NCBI GenBank assembly: GCA_039090855.1
Contig: CM076991.1
Span: 73,783,349-73,847,348, forward strand
DNA length: 64,000 nucleotides
DNA from: Macrothele yani
Taxonomy: Eukaryota; Arthropoda; Arachnida; Araneae; Macrothelidae
Direction: 5' to 3'
Part shown: piece after piece, positions 10,616 through 21,789 of the stretch
How positions within the stretch are numbered: the first letter of the stretch is position 1
Layout of the letters: each line of letters opens with the position of its first letter
Notes under the pieces: model-generated
Database searches by the model: none
Seen by the model: the letters and a program-made list of their open reading frames with translations, nothing else
What the model was told of the DNA's origin: nothing
Translations under genes and position numbers: made by a program

Positions 10616-11833
10616 CACTGAAGAGCAATTGAACTAGAGATACCTGTCTAGTAACGTGTAGCACCACCTTTCGCCATGATGACGGCGGCGATTCGTCTCG
10701 GCATGGACTCGACAAGACACCAGAAGCGTTGGGAAGCCATACGGATCCACGACCCCTGAACAAGCTCCCACAGTTCACGAAGATTTGATGGAGGGGTTCA
10801 GAACCTCGAACATCTCTCTTGATGGCATCCCAGATGTGCTCGATGGGATTGAGGTCAGGTGACCTAGCTGGCCAAGAAAGCGAGGTCACGTCGGTGGAGT
10901 GCTCATCCAACCATTCGGATACGATTCGGGAGTGATGGCACGGTGCATTGTCTTGTTGCAGGATGAGGTCTCCAGTGGGATGTTGAAGACGCACAAACGG
11001 GAGCAAATGGTCTTCCAGGATATCCCGGTAACTTTGACCTGTGAGGGACGATGTCACACGTACCAGGGGTCGCATTTCAGTCCACGTAAATACTCCCCAG
11101 ACGAGAATGCCACCCCCACCAGCTTGATGAGTACCCTGCTAGCAAGAAGGATCCATCGCTTCATGTGGTTTGCGTCGTATTCGTATACTGCCATCCGCAT
11201 GTACCAACGTAAATCTCGACTCATCAGTCCAGACAACATTTTTCCACATGTCTAGGGTCCAGTGGCGATGTTCCCGCGCCCATGCTAATCTTTGCACCCT
11301 GTGATGTGCGGTCAGCAGCGGTACCCTTGTGGGACGATGGCTTCTGTACCCCATAGCAGGAGATGGTTCTGGATGGTGTGGCTGCTTACACGTTTTTGTG
11401 CACCAGCGTCAAATTGCCAAGTGATTTCTTGCACTGTGGCCCGTCTATCCGCTGTTACAATGCGAGCTAGCCGACGATGACCCCGCTCATCCACACGCTG
11501 TTGTCCACGGCAGTTGGCCCTTGCAGGGATGCTTTTAAAGGATTCGATGCACTCACGGTGCACCCGTGGCACAGTGGCTCGTGAAAATCCCAGTGCCTGT
11601 AAGACTTCCAAGATGGAGTGATCCATTCGTCGGGCCCCGACAATTTGCCCACGATCAAGTGCGCTTAGATCCTTCGTCTTATCCATACTGCGTCCGACTC
11701 TTACTGATTCGCGTCGCATCACTCCGTATATTGTCGGATCACTGCATACGTCATGTCGTTTCAGTTTACAGGGCCGCCCACAACGCCACATTTGCATAAC
11801 GCCAACTGTCTCTAATTCAATTGCTCTTCAGTG
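10616..11833 (-). mobile_element. Tc1-like transposon, complete with TIRs, nested
   Basis: Ends are inverted copies of CACTGAAGAGCAATTGAA followed by C/T and TAGAGA (about 25 bp), each bordered by the TA target duplication (10,614-10,615 and 11,834-11,835). Length 1,218 bp. It sits in the 3' part of the Tc3-like element, just downstream of that element's broken gene, in opposite orientation. The low divergence between its ends and its nearly full reading frame suggest it is one of the younger elements in the window. Confidence 0.95.
10648..11686 (-). pseudogene. Tc1-like transposase, nearly intact
   Basis: Start chosen at the ATG on the minus strand at 11,686 (MDKTKDLSALDRGQIVGARR). Then come SILEVLQALGFSRATVPRVH (helix-turn-helix), HRRLARIVTADRRATVQEIT, YRSHRPTRVPLLTAHHRVQR, WTDESRFTLVHADG (first D), LQQDNAPCHHSRIV (second D) and SPDLNPIEHIWDAI (third acidic residue E intact); the end reads KGGATRY then stop. 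About 346 codons, family size. Defects: a frameshift near 11,340 (two frames overlap around GYRSH), one in-frame TAG near 11,139, and a frameshift near 10,780 before the C-terminal segment. All three catalytic residues are present, so this copy died recently. Confidence 0.9.
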
Positions 11834-12029
11834 TATATACTGTATATATTGTGAGTATCATTCACTTTTGTAGCAACACTGAAAACCCAAAAACATCAGA
11901 AATTTCCAGAGTTGCTATTAATTTTTCCGTAACTGTATATATATATACGCATAACAAAATTGTGATTACATGTATATAATCAGTTAACAAGTTTCTGCCC
12001 CTCCCCCTCCGGAAAAAAACTCTAAATGT

Positions 12030-12610
12030 AACACTGCACCTTCACAAATCTTGTAGCGTCCAAACCTGAAAATCTTTTCTAGTATGAAAACCTTTTTGAT
12101 ATCCAGCATGTCCAAGTAGTTTCCCTTCTGGATGCTGCAACATGTTTGGAAGGTAAAAGAACGCAGTTTTCAGGTAATTGATGTGAACAGCTGCTTTCCA
12201 TATCGCTAAAGATTCATGACCTGCCTCTAAATGCAACTTCCACGAACCGGTTTTGTCTACATGCAACCATTGACTGATACTTTGTCCACAGTTTACTTGT
12301 TAATAAAGTCTTACACAGGTCAGCCCTTTTTTTTTTCTTTTAAAACCTCGTTCAGGTGAAACAAAGATCCTGAATTCGCAACTTCAACAACCGATTTTGA
12401 ATGCTTGACGAAATCTTCATACGAGTCTACGATACTTTTCCCTAGACCAGTGTAGTCATCACTCGCAGCACTTCCTTCAAAGAACAAGTAATCAGTAATA
12501 ACGCCGTGAGCGCCGAGCCAACCAACATGTAGCCACGAAAGTCTCTTGAGACAGTTTTTCCACTTAGCATGTGAGTAACACAACATTTTCTCCATAGGTT
12601 ACTTGCAACA
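12030..12610 (-). pseudogene. DUF6589-like uncharacterised protein, fragment
   Basis: Two minus-strand frames join into one product: the upstream one (from 12,595) reads KWKNCLKRLSWLHVGWLGAH, YEDFVKHSKSVVEVANSG and LFHLNEVLKEKKKG, and the downstream part reads LCKTLLTSKLWTKYQSMV, SWKLHLEAGHESLAIW and HINYLKTAFFYLPNMLQ. From memory this order matches a repetitive intronless protein family of invertebrate genomes annotated with DUF6589. The frame breaks at a run of A (T on the plus strand, near 12,330). The family is often repetitive and may be a mobile-element protein; its function is not known to me. Both ends are missing. Confidence 0.55.
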
Positions 12611-13389
12611 TGTCTCGAAGACCGTAACCTGCCATCAAAGTTCCTATTTCATCAAGCAGGTTAATTAACGTATGAAGTCATTAAAAGGACTGAATCTTCC
12701 AATTCATACTTATTGCATATTTACTACCAACTTTAGCGAAAAAGGTAATCTATCCATTTTAGGGACCAAAATATGATTAGCTGCTTCATTTTAAGGTTAA
12801 TGCAAGAAGAGTGCACGCTATTTCTCAAACAATCATCAATATCGGCACCTCATGTTTGCTAACATTGTTTATTCCACTGTCACCTTTCACTTGCCGCAGA
12901 ACAATTAAATCTCAGTCACTGTTATTCTTGCAAATTACGCAGCTTGTTCTGCCAGCCGCAATAGTTCATTTACTGTGCACCGTATATTTTCCCACCCATC
13001 CATGACGCTTGATTTTCTAATTCAGCTAGAAAAACGCAGGAATTATATTTTTTGCGGAGGGATAGAAGGGAGTGTTAACAAGCACCGTGAGGAACTCAAT
13101 GGGCTGTAAGCAGTTGCTAACATTAACAAATTTGACATTGTAACAGTTTTTTTCCAAAAGCTCTTATAAAAAAACCAAGATGCCACCGAATTTTCGGGTG
13201 TAATAAGCACGTCTTTTGAATACGTTCTGACGCAAATTAAATTTATCAAAGCTATTCAAAGTCAATGGAACCGGCATGGAAAACAATAGGTCTGACGAAA
13301 GAAAGATTTTCAATCGGGCTTTTAATCCCTCAGATACTGCTGTAAACGGAATCGAGGGCTTACGAACTCTTAGAAACAGATATCGACAA
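12611..13389. other. No gene; contains a SINE scrap and degenerate repeat
   Basis: AT-rich with short frames only. A SINE 3' fragment lies at 13,072-13,126. From about 13,190 the sequence starts to resemble diverged 150-bp repeat monomers (TAAGCACGTCTTTTGAA near 13,205, GATATCGACAAAAATGAGAT near 13,380). Confidence 0.5.
13072..13126 (-). repeat. 3' fragment of the tRNA-derived SINE
   Basis: CACCGTGAGGAACTCAATGG and GGGCTGTAAGCAGTTGCTAAC match the minus-strand form of the SINE body seen at 21,580-21,630 (ACCGTGAGCAAATCAATGGG, then CTATAAGCAGTCGCC). Only the 3' part survives. Confidence 0.7.
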
Positions 13390-15420
13390 AAATGAGATGT
13401 GATTTTATGTCCCCTTGGTGGGAAAACCATGCATTATTTTATTAAGAAAGTATTCTCAAAAGGTTTATCCATATAAGCGGTATCGGTCCGAGAAAAAAGA
13501 GTTTTCAGGAGCTCATATTTTGCTGCAAAGACAACAGAAGCGGAAATTAAGACTTACGCCACCTGGTGGCCAAACCATTTCGTACAAAAATTAGAAAATA
13601 TGTGCAAACGATTTCCCATGAGGAGCTGTAAGCGGTGCAGAAATAATTTTTTTCAAATCAGAGCTTTCAGAGCAGAAATAACGAAGAACACGCAATTTAC
13701 CTTTGTGCCCCCTAACGGAAACTCTCTGATTTACTTGAAAATTTTGAATTTATAGGAAAACCATTTCGCATCTGAAGCACTATCCAAGAAAGAAGGAATT
13801 TTTCAAATCGTACTCTTAGAAGTGGAGATATTGACAAAAATAAGATATACATCTACGCCCCCTGGCGTAGAAACCATGCATTTTTTCAAGAAAAATTTTC
13901 CTAAAAGGTTTGTCGACATGAGTAGTATCGGTCAACAAAACTTTTTTCAATCGAGATTATAGAAGCTCATATTTTGCTGCAAATACAACAGAAGCGAAAA
14001 TTAAGACTTTTGCCACCTGGGGCCAAATCATTTCCTACAAAAATTAGAAATTATGTGCAAACGATTTCCCATCAGGAAGCTGTATGCGGCGCAGAAAGAA
14101 TGTTTCAAATCTGAGATTTAGAAGCAGAGATGTAGGGGGAAAGCAATTCACCTTTACGCCCCCTAGCGGAAAGTCTATGAATTACTTGAAAATTTTGAAA
14201 TTATGTGAACCACATGTCACACGAGAAACACTATCCAACAAAGAAGGAATTTTTCAAATCGGACTCCTAGAAGTAGAGATATTGACAAAAATAAGATACA
14301 TCTACGGCCCCTGGCGTAGAAACCATGCACTATTTTAAGAAGAAAATGTTTCTAAAAGGTTTGTCGGCATGACTAGTATCGGTCAACAAACGACGTTTTT
14401 TTCAATCGAGAATTTAGAAGCTCATATTTTGCTGCAAATACAACAGAAGCGGAAATTAAGATTTGCGCCCCCTAGTGGCCAAACTATTTTTTTGCAAAAA
14501 TTAGAAATTAAGTGCAAACGATTTCCCATCAGGAGCTGTATCCGGTGCAGAAAATTTTCAAATCGGAGATTCAGAAGCAGAGATATAGGGGTAAACGCAA
14601 TTTACCGCTACGCCCACTAGCGGAAAGTCTATGAATCACTTGAAAATTTTGAAATTTTATGAAAAACATGTCACACGGAAAACACTATCCAACAAAGAAG
14701 GAATTTTTCAAATCGGACTCCTAGAAGTAGAGATATTGACAAAAATAAGATGTACATCTACGCCCCCTGGCGGACAAAATGTGTAATATTTTAAGAAGAA
14801 AGTATTCCGAAAAGGTTTATCGATGTGAGTGGCATCAGTTCACGAAAGAATTTTTTCAATTGATATTTTAGGAGCTCCGATTTATGGCAAATACATCAGA
14901 AGCAAAAATTAACTCTTACGGCCCCTGGTGTCCAAAGTATTCTTTACCAAAAATTTGAAATTATATGCAAAAATTTTTTTATCAGGAGATGTATCCGCTG
15001 AAGAAAAGTTTTTTCAAATTGGAGTTTCAGAAGAGTTATCGGGAAAAATGTAATTTACTTTTACGCCCCTAGCGGAAAATCTATGCGTAATTTGAAAAGG
15101 TAACTATATCTAAAATACTCTTCGACATAAATGGAATCGAAAGATATTTTTTTTTTTCAATCGCATGCTTAGAAGCAAATATGTGGAATAAAACGTATTT
15201 TTGAATTCGACATCATCTGCATTTACGCCCTCTACCGGCGAAACTGTACATCGTAAAAAAAAAGGAAATGAGGGATCATTTGCATATTTCAAGCTTTTCA
15301 CTGCAAAAAGAATTTTTCAAATCGGACTAATAGTTGCAGAGATATCGTGGGTACAGGCAGACGGACGGACAAACCGATAACAGGAGCACGATCTTTTTTT
15401 ACAAAAGACGTGCTAAAAAT
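13390..15420 (+). repeat. Left arm of a giant inverted repeat: array of ~150-bp monomers
   Basis: Thirteen monomers are marked by the box CGCCCCCTGGCGG or variants at about 13,411, 13,557, 13,708, 13,857, 14,016, 14,157, 14,307, 14,467, 14,612, 14,760, 14,917, 15,063 and 15,226; spacing is 141-163 bp. Three monomer types alternate, giving a ~450-bp higher-order unit: type A (TGGTGGCCAAACCATTT, then GTGCAAACGATTTCCCAT), type B (TAGCGGAAAGTCTATGAATT), type C (GGCGTAGAAACCATGC, then GTCGACATGAGTAGTATCGG). The inner end at 15,170-15,420 is a distinct terminal sequence finishing in GACGTGCTAAAAA. The same array in opposite orientation lies at 19,107-20,962. No coding frame of note. Confidence 0.9.
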
Positions 15421-16749
15421 CAGCATTATAAAACAGTCTGAAACCACGTGTCACACACCAGATTTACCGCAAAAGATTTCATTGGTATTGGTGCTCTAAT
15501 GCCAATCGATCGATCATTAGGAAAAATTACAAAAAATAGCAACTTTTCAAATATATATATTTATATATATATATTTGTTTCGAGTTAGGTACCTCTGGAA
15601 TTGCTTTTGTTGCCATTTCTTCCGGGTCTTTGCCCTGACTACGTAGCATTTGGGGCACAATTACTCCAAGACACCAATACTAGGTCATACTATGACTTGA
15701 AGAGAATGGCAGAGAACAGAGAGGAATGGAGAGACAGTGTACATCTACTGCAGAACCAGTCCTTGGTCTGAATAACCAAGAAGACGTAGTATCTTGGTCG
15801 AAAAGGATTCCGGATTCTTGCTCCAACTCGATTCGCAGAAAATGTATTCCAGAGTGCATCGCTTCTGGAGGAAGAACGAGTTCTGATTGCACTTCAGTTC
15901 TGTGGAAATCGCATTCCTGAAGTAGGTCATTATTAAGATAGAAATCTTCTCAATTTACTTGGATCGTGGGTGCTTTCTGATGTATATCTATTCCTATTTT
16001 ACGGTAGGCAGAGTTCTTGTGGTTTCTGTTCCTGGAAAAGACTGAGTCACTGTAATCTCTCTCTCCAAAAACAGACAGGATTTTTTGCGGCTCCAAGAAT
16101 CCAAGGGACCATTTGTGTTTTGAGAGACAAAGCTTCTGCTACTGTTCAAACTAGTTTCCGCTATGGCCAGATTACCTCTGGAATTGCTTTGTTTAGTGTG
16201 TCACTCTTCTGTAACTGTGCCATGCTACTGGCACAATATATTTCTAATAGATAAGAACGTATGCGCCCCAGGAAAATGTTAGAAAGGGCATCAGACAAAA
16301 TTTGTGTAAGTAAACAAAATTTAACATTTTAGTTTTCTATTAGAAGGACGTTGGATTAGTTTTGTGTGCGAGTATAAGGCAATGACTCCTAGATGATGAG
16401 AGTATTTTTCAGTATTGCATCAGACTTTAGGAGGATGAAAACGGCTAAACGACCATCTCCGTTCATGAACATATGGTTAGACACTATGATAGTCTCCAGC
16501 TTCCTATGACATCCTTAAAGCATTTCATTGCCCGTGAAATCGTGGAACGCGCTTAAGGGGAACATGAAAAACTTTCGGAAACCACTGAGCGTAGCTTGCA
16601 AGACATGATACAGATTTTTTTACCCAAGGTTAGCACAGCTCAAGCAGAGATGTGCTTAGGGCATGAATACACCGAAATTTCCGCGAGTTAATGGAACAAG
16701 AGTAAAACTAAAGGTTTCGAATTGTAAAAGAAAAACTAAAGATTTCTGG
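15421..16749. other. Spacer of the giant inverted repeat, part 1; no certain gene
   Basis: Contains a short TA repeat at 15,550-15,575. Around 15,690 a plus-strand phrase YDLKRMAENREEWRDSV vaguely recalls a LINE C-terminus, and near 15,805 FRILAPTRFAENVFQSASLL with EEERVLIALQFCGN vaguely recalls the N-terminal part of PIF/Harbinger-type proteins. Both are too short and broken to call. The phrase ACCTCTGGAATTGCTTT occurs at about 15,590 and again at 16,172. Confidence 0.35.
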
Positions 16750-17003
16750 CAGGGGCGTATATAGATTTTTTTACGGAAGGGGGTGATAAAAATGAAAGAT
16801 TTAAAAACCCACCAGAACTAAAATAAAAGTCAATGAAACGTAGAAAAAATATTAAAACATTTTTTAATGTAAGTTGATGCATTTTTATTAAAATACTTTT
16901 TTCTAATGTAAATCACGTTTTAATTTAAAACATATATTAGAAAATGAAACATTTACGGGGGAGAGGGCAAAGGCCCCTTGGTATCCCTCTAAATACTCCC
17001 CTG
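16750..17003. mobile_element. Short non-autonomous hAT-like element (MITE)
   Basis: A 254-bp AT-rich unit whose ends are inverted: left CAGGGGCGTATATAGA, right the complement of CAGGGGAGTATTTAGA. It is flanked by similar 8-mers, ATTTCTGG (16,742-16,749) and GTTTCTAG (17,004-17,011), 6 of 8 identical, as expected for an aged hAT target duplication. No protein-coding content. Confidence 0.65.
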
Positions 17004-17039
17004 GTTTCTAGAAACTAACAGTCTATTCCTCATAAATGT

Positions 17040-17330
17040 TGAAGTTCAATAAAAAAACCTTTTTAAATCAGTCTTTTAGAAGCAGAAAACTGTTGTAAGC
17101 AGAAATGCTCAGTCGAACGTTTACTATAAAACTGAATTACAGTAGTGTAAAATTCACGCAAGGTCTTATTCGTAACGAAAATAATATATCTAAAGGGTCA
17201 TATTTTTCGGTCAGACTTTCAGAAACGGAAATGGAATTTTATCACCGACTTCCTGCCCCGAATAGAAAAACTGTGCATCGTTAAAAGTAGCAAATTGTTA
17301 CGCCCTGGGGGTGGCCGAATAAAAAAAAAT
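17040..17330 (+). repeat. Degenerate copy of the 150-bp repeat family
   Basis: Repeats of the pattern CAGTCTTTTAGAAGCAGAAA, CAGACTTTCAGAAACGGAAAT and CCCGAATAGAAAAACTGTGC resemble monomer phrases in the arms (TCAGAAGCAGAGATATAGGGG, GCGAAACTGTACATCG). Strongly diverged; boundaries approximate. Confidence 0.5.
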
Positions 17331-19106
17331 GACATTTAAGGAACTTTGAATGGTAGCTTGCCGGACGATGGCCACTCACGCCTAGGAGGTAGACATTAGA
17401 ATTTAAAAAAATGAATCAATAGATATTCTTGGATACTTTATCGCCGAAGTCTTAATGGGGCGAAAGAATTTCTAACTGAAACTTAAAACCAATTTAACTG
17501 ACACTCAGAATAACTCAATCGGATTCAGGGGTTGTCACAAGACGACAGACATATTTAATTAATTAGAAGGAAACACAATAAAAGATAAAGACAAAGGAGA
17601 CGTCACTGCGAATCCGAATACACATCAAGCAGCCTGGATTTCGGCAGCAAACTACAGAACTGCTAACTGCCTGATTTAGTTCCTTATGTCAATTTAGTAA
17701 GTTCTCGTAGGCTTGAGTCCTACATTCTGAGTCATTTTTCTAACCGACGCCAGTCAGAATAATAAAAGTTATTGTACTTAGTTTCTACTCGCACGGTTGA
17801 ATCCAATATCTGTTGTAGAAAAATAACCCCGTATTGGCTTAAAAAATGATATGATATGTACCTGCTTTAAAAAATGATATGCTGTATTGAAGCACTTGCA
17901 GGCACGGGATTTCGAATATCAATCGCGCACCAAACACAAACACGACGACACTGTTTCAAAAGATACACACACATTCACAGCACTTTTGTGGCTGGGCGGT
18001 TAAGGCTTCTTCGACGGCTTCTCCGCTCTCCGTCTGCCCGGAAGGCTTGGGGGAAGGGGAAGGTGGCGACACAGGACCCCACCTCGCTCCTTTGCAGGCT
18101 AAACGAAATGTGTACAAAATGGTCCCTGTCCGGAGTTTGTAGAAATGGTCTCTGTCCGGAGTTTGTAGAAATGGTCTCTGTCCGGAGTTCTGCTAGTGAT
18201 GCCCCCGCTCAGTAAGCGTCAATTCGGTCTGTCTTCGGCATCGAACGCACTTTGTTAGGACCTCGTCCAGTACTTTCCACTGAACTGTCCTACCTTCAGG
18301 GTTATTCACGAACAGACCAAATAAATCTTAGCACGGTCACCTTCTTACTTGCCACAGTGGTAAATTACTGCCACCAACGAGTCCTCCGTCATGCTGCTCC
18401 AAACGGCTGGAATTCTTCACTTGGTTTCCATATCGGGACCCTCCGTGTAAACTTTGTAGGCGCAGACCAACTTCACTTGGTCTCATACAGTGGTTCTTCT
18501 TTCTTTACACGCAGGCCACATATTCCTCGGCCTCTCGGGAACAGACAGCTACCCGGTCGACCTGACTGCACCGACCAGTTAACAACTGCGCAGGGTGCTC
18601 CAGAACTGCCAAAATGAGCCTCTCTCTCATCCACAGCTGTTACTGAGACTGCTTGTTTTCAGCATATCCTTCGTGAGTCCGCTGCTACTAGTATTTTCAC
18701 GTGCCTAGTTTATTACTAAAGGCTTTTAGTGCATATGCAATGTGCACAGACCGAGAACGACGTATTTGGGAAGCTTATTTCTGTGACCCCTTTTAGCCGA
18801 AATCGCATAAACTAACTTCCAGGGACGTCGCTAGACTTCGAAATAAGGGTGGGAGACGGGTGGGAGAGTATTGATTTTTCTTGGGCAAATTTGATGATAA
18901 TTTTATTTACGAAACACTGCAAGAAAGAATTTTTTAATGCTTTTTACTACCGGATACAAAAGAATTCGTGCAATCCCACTTTAACACACACACACGCGCG
19001 CGCCTGTATATGACAAGTTACGCCGCTGGGAAACCAAGATAAGATGGCATGACAATGACCAGTGGGTTAGTGGTGTAAGATACAAGTGTTGGGAAAATGT
19101 CGACTT
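17331..19106. other. Spacer of the giant inverted repeat, part 2; no recognised gene
   Basis: Frames of 113 and 121 codons (17,874-18,215 and 18,252-18,617) lie in a locally GC-richer stretch but show no family motif. A 26-bp tandem repeat is at 18,127-18,190. Near 18,821 CAGGGACGTCGCTAGACTTC looks like an isolated hAT-type terminus; its partner was not found. ACACACACACGCGCGCGC is at about 18,986. Confidence 0.4.
18127..18190. repeat. 26-bp tandem repeat, ~2.5 copies
   Basis: The unit CTGTCCGGAGTTTGTAGAAA plus TGGTCT is repeated twice exactly, followed by a partial third copy. It lies inside an open frame but 26 is not a multiple of three, so successive units would be read in different frames. 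Confidence 0.85.
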
Positions 19107-20962
19107 TAACTTTTTAGCACGTCTTTTGTAAAAAAAGATCGTGCTTATGTTACCGGTTTGTCCGTCCGTCTGTACCCCCGATATCTCTGCAACTATTAAT
19201 CCGATATGAAAAATCCTTTTTGCATTTTGAAGCTTGAAATATGCGAATGATGATCCTATATTTAGTTTTTTTACGATGTACAATTTCGCCGCTAGGGACG
19301 TAAATGCAGATGTCGAATTCAAAAATAAGTTTTATTCCACGTATTTGCTTCTAAACATCCGATTGAAAAAAATTCTTTTATCTTTCGATTCCATTTATGT
19401 CGAAGAGCATTTTAGATAGTTACTTTTTCAAATTACGCATAGATTTTCCGCTAAGGGGCGTAAAAGTAAATTACATTTTTCCCGATAACTCTTCTTCTAC
19501 AACTCCGATTTGAAATTTTTTTCTTCAGCGGATATATCTCCTGATGAAAAATCTTTTGCATATAATTTCAAATTTTTGGAAAAGAATACTTTAGCCACCA
19601 GGGGGCGTAAGTGTTAATTTTTGCTTCTGATGTATTTGTCATAAAATCTGAGCTTCTAAAATATCGATTGAAAAAATTCTTTCGTGGACTGATGCCACTC
19701 ACATCGATAAACATTTTCGGAATATTTTCTTCTTCAAATATTCCACAGTTTCTCCGCCAGGGGGCGTAGATTTATATCTTATTTTTGTCAATATCTCTAC
19801 TTCTAGGAGTCCGATTTGAAAAATTCCTTCTTTGTTGGGTAGTGTTTCCAGTGTAACATGTTTTTCATGTAATTTAAAAATTGTGAATTAATTCATAGAC
19901 TTTCCGCTAGGGAGCGTAATGGTAAATTGTATTCCCCAATATCTCTGCTTCTAAATCTCAGATTTTAAAAATTCTTTCTGCACAGGATACAGCTCCTGAT
20001 GGGAAATCGTTTGCACGTAATTTCTAGTTTTTGTAAAAAAAAAATGGTTTAACCACCAGGGGCGTAAATCTTAATTTCCGCTTCTGATGTATTTGCAGCA
20101 AAATATGAGCTTCTAAATTCTTGATTGAAAAAATTCGTCGTTTGTAGACAGATAGTACTCATATCGACAAAGCTTTTAGAAACATTTTCTTTTTAAAATA
20201 ATGCATGGTTTCTACGCCAGGGGGCGTAGATGTAAATCTTATTTTTGTTAATATCTCTACTTCTAAGAGTCCGATTTGGAAAATTCCTTCTTTGTTGGAT
20301 AGTGTTTCCAGTGTGACATGTTTGTCATATTTCAAAATTGTCAATTAATTCATAGACTTTCCTCTAGGGGGCGTAATGGTAAATCCCCCCCCCCCTATAT
20401 CTCTGCTTCTAAATCTCCGATTTGAAAAATTCTTTCTGCACCGGATACAACTTCTGATGGGAAATCCTTTGCACATAACTTCAAGTTTTTGAAAAAATGG
20501 TTTGGCCGTCTCAGTTTACGCTTCTGATGTTATTTGCAGCAAAATATGAGCTTCTAAAATCTCGATTGAAAAAAAGGGATTTGTTCACCGATACTACTCA
20601 TGTCGACAAACCTTTTAGGAACATTTTCTTCTTGAAATAATGCATGGCTTCTACTCCAGGGGGCGTCGATATATATCTTATTTTTGTCAATATCTCTACT
20701 TCTAAGGAGTACGATTTGAAAAATTCCTTCTTTGTTGGATAGTGTTTCCGATGCGAAATGTTTTTCCTATAAATTCAAAATTTTCAAGTAAATCATAGAC
20801 TTTCTGTTAGGGGGCACAAAGGTAAATTGCGTTTTCTGCGTTATTTCTGCTCCTAAAACTCCGATTTGAAAAATTCTTCCTGTATCGCATACAAGAACTG
20901 ATGGAAAATATTTTTCACATAATTTCTAATGTTTGGTAAAGAATGGTTTATCCACCAGGGGC
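19107..20962 (-). repeat. Right arm of the giant inverted repeat
   Basis: Reverse-orientation copy of 13,550-15,420. It opens with TTTTTAGCACGTCTTTTG, the complement of the left arm's inner end. The monomer box appears as CCGCTAGGGGGCG or CCGCCAGGGGGCGTAG at about 19,293, 19,452, 19,596, 19,758, 19,910, 20,055, 20,218, 20,363, 20,656, 20,808 and 20,955; one near 20,510 is degraded. Spacing is again 144-163 bp and monomer types follow in the same order as in the left arm. A run of C replaces a few bases at about 20,386. Identity to the left arm is high by eye but clearly below 100 percent. Confidence 0.9.
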
Positions 20963-21532
20963 ATAAGCGGACCGGGAAAAGGTTTACGATTTTGGAATAT
21001 CGAGTTGCATCGGACGAAGCGTTGTGTGTTAGGCTCCGTGTGTAAATATTTGCTTTTATAAATATTTGTGATTTGTATTTTGTTTGCTGTTGTAGACAAG
21101 TATCTCACGATTGTCACGGAACGTAGGCAAAGGGTTAAATTCGGAAATGATGGTGCAGGAGTTCAGACTATAATTTTTCAGGATATAAACCGGGTAGTAC
21201 TAGGAGATGTACTGAATCAGAATGTGTTGTAAGCCTAATGTGTATGAGTTATGTAAGCAGGAAATGGTCAGTTTAACCCGAAGAGTATTGCGAAGTATGT
21301 GAAGGCATAGCGGTTATGGTGAAGTTATGGTTTCGGCTTATTTCGACTCAACAGGTGTTCGTCTCTGAGCTGTGGTGTTGGCCACTTTCGACGTGCTGTG
21401 CACACGCCGACTGTGGAATGCTCGGACGGAAGAAATTTCCATGCGCTGGAAATGGCGTCGTGTGTATTACTGATCGACATCGACCTATCCTGCCAATCCT
21501 GGATTGGTCAAGACTTTTCTCCGTGCCGGAAT
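20963..21532. other. No recognisable gene
   Basis: The repeat ends abruptly near 20,962. The following sequence is more balanced in base composition and has only short frames on both strands (up to 83 codons before the SINE). Confidence 0.4.
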
Positions 21533-21545
21533 GGTGGACGCTTGA

Positions 21546-21777
21546 TTTTTTTTTTTTTTTTTTTTTTTTTATTGGAGGTTTACCGACCACCGTGAGCAAA
21601 TCAATGGGCTATAAGCAGTCGCCCGTCCCTAATTTAGGGTCACTGGTTCCAGGGAAGGGAAAGAGCCAGTGCCGTAAGATAAACACAACATCCATGCCTC
21701 ACCGGGATTCGAACCCGGACCCCTTTCGGACGAATGATCAGAGGCCATCGCTTAGACCACTACGCCACCGGGGCGGC
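21546..21777 (-). mobile_element. tRNA-derived SINE, full length
   Basis: Read on the minus strand it begins GCCGCCCCGGTGGCGTAGTG (A-box like), has the B-box GGTTCGAATCC with the acceptor-side complement, then a ~130-bp body (CTGGAACCAGTGACCCTAAA, GACGGGCGACTGCTTATAGC) and ends in a long A tail (T run 21,546-21,571). It is flanked by a near-perfect 12-bp target duplication: GGTGGACGCTTG (21,533-21,544) and GGTGGATGCTTG (21,778-21,789). Pol III boxes and tail show LINE-mobilised insertion. At least four more copies lie in this window. Confidence 0.95.
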
Positions 21778-21789
21778 GGTGGATGCTTG

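Larger units (their letters stand above)
9364..11935 (+). mobile_element. Tc3/Tc1-type transposon with a nested Tc1
   Basis: Inverted ends of about 65 bp: left 9,364-9,427 and right 11,868-11,935. They share AATTAATAGCAACTCTGGAA, AATTTCTGA and GTGTTGCTACAAA and start with CAG next to TA, the expected Tc1/mariner target. Total 2,572 bp, of which 1,218 bp plus a duplicated TA is a second transposon at 10,616-11,833. Without it the element would be about 1.35 kb, normal for this group. It carries a broken transposase on the plus strand. Confidence 0.85.

Noticed and set aside
15690..15900. LINE C-terminus or PIF/Harbinger fragment
   Set aside because: Resemblance rests on phrases of fewer than 20 residues in interrupted frames, which is too weak for a call.
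18252..18617. 121-codon open frame as a host gene
   Set aside because: No motif; it lies in the centre of the giant inverted repeat next to a 26-bp tandem repeat that would disturb any nearby frame.
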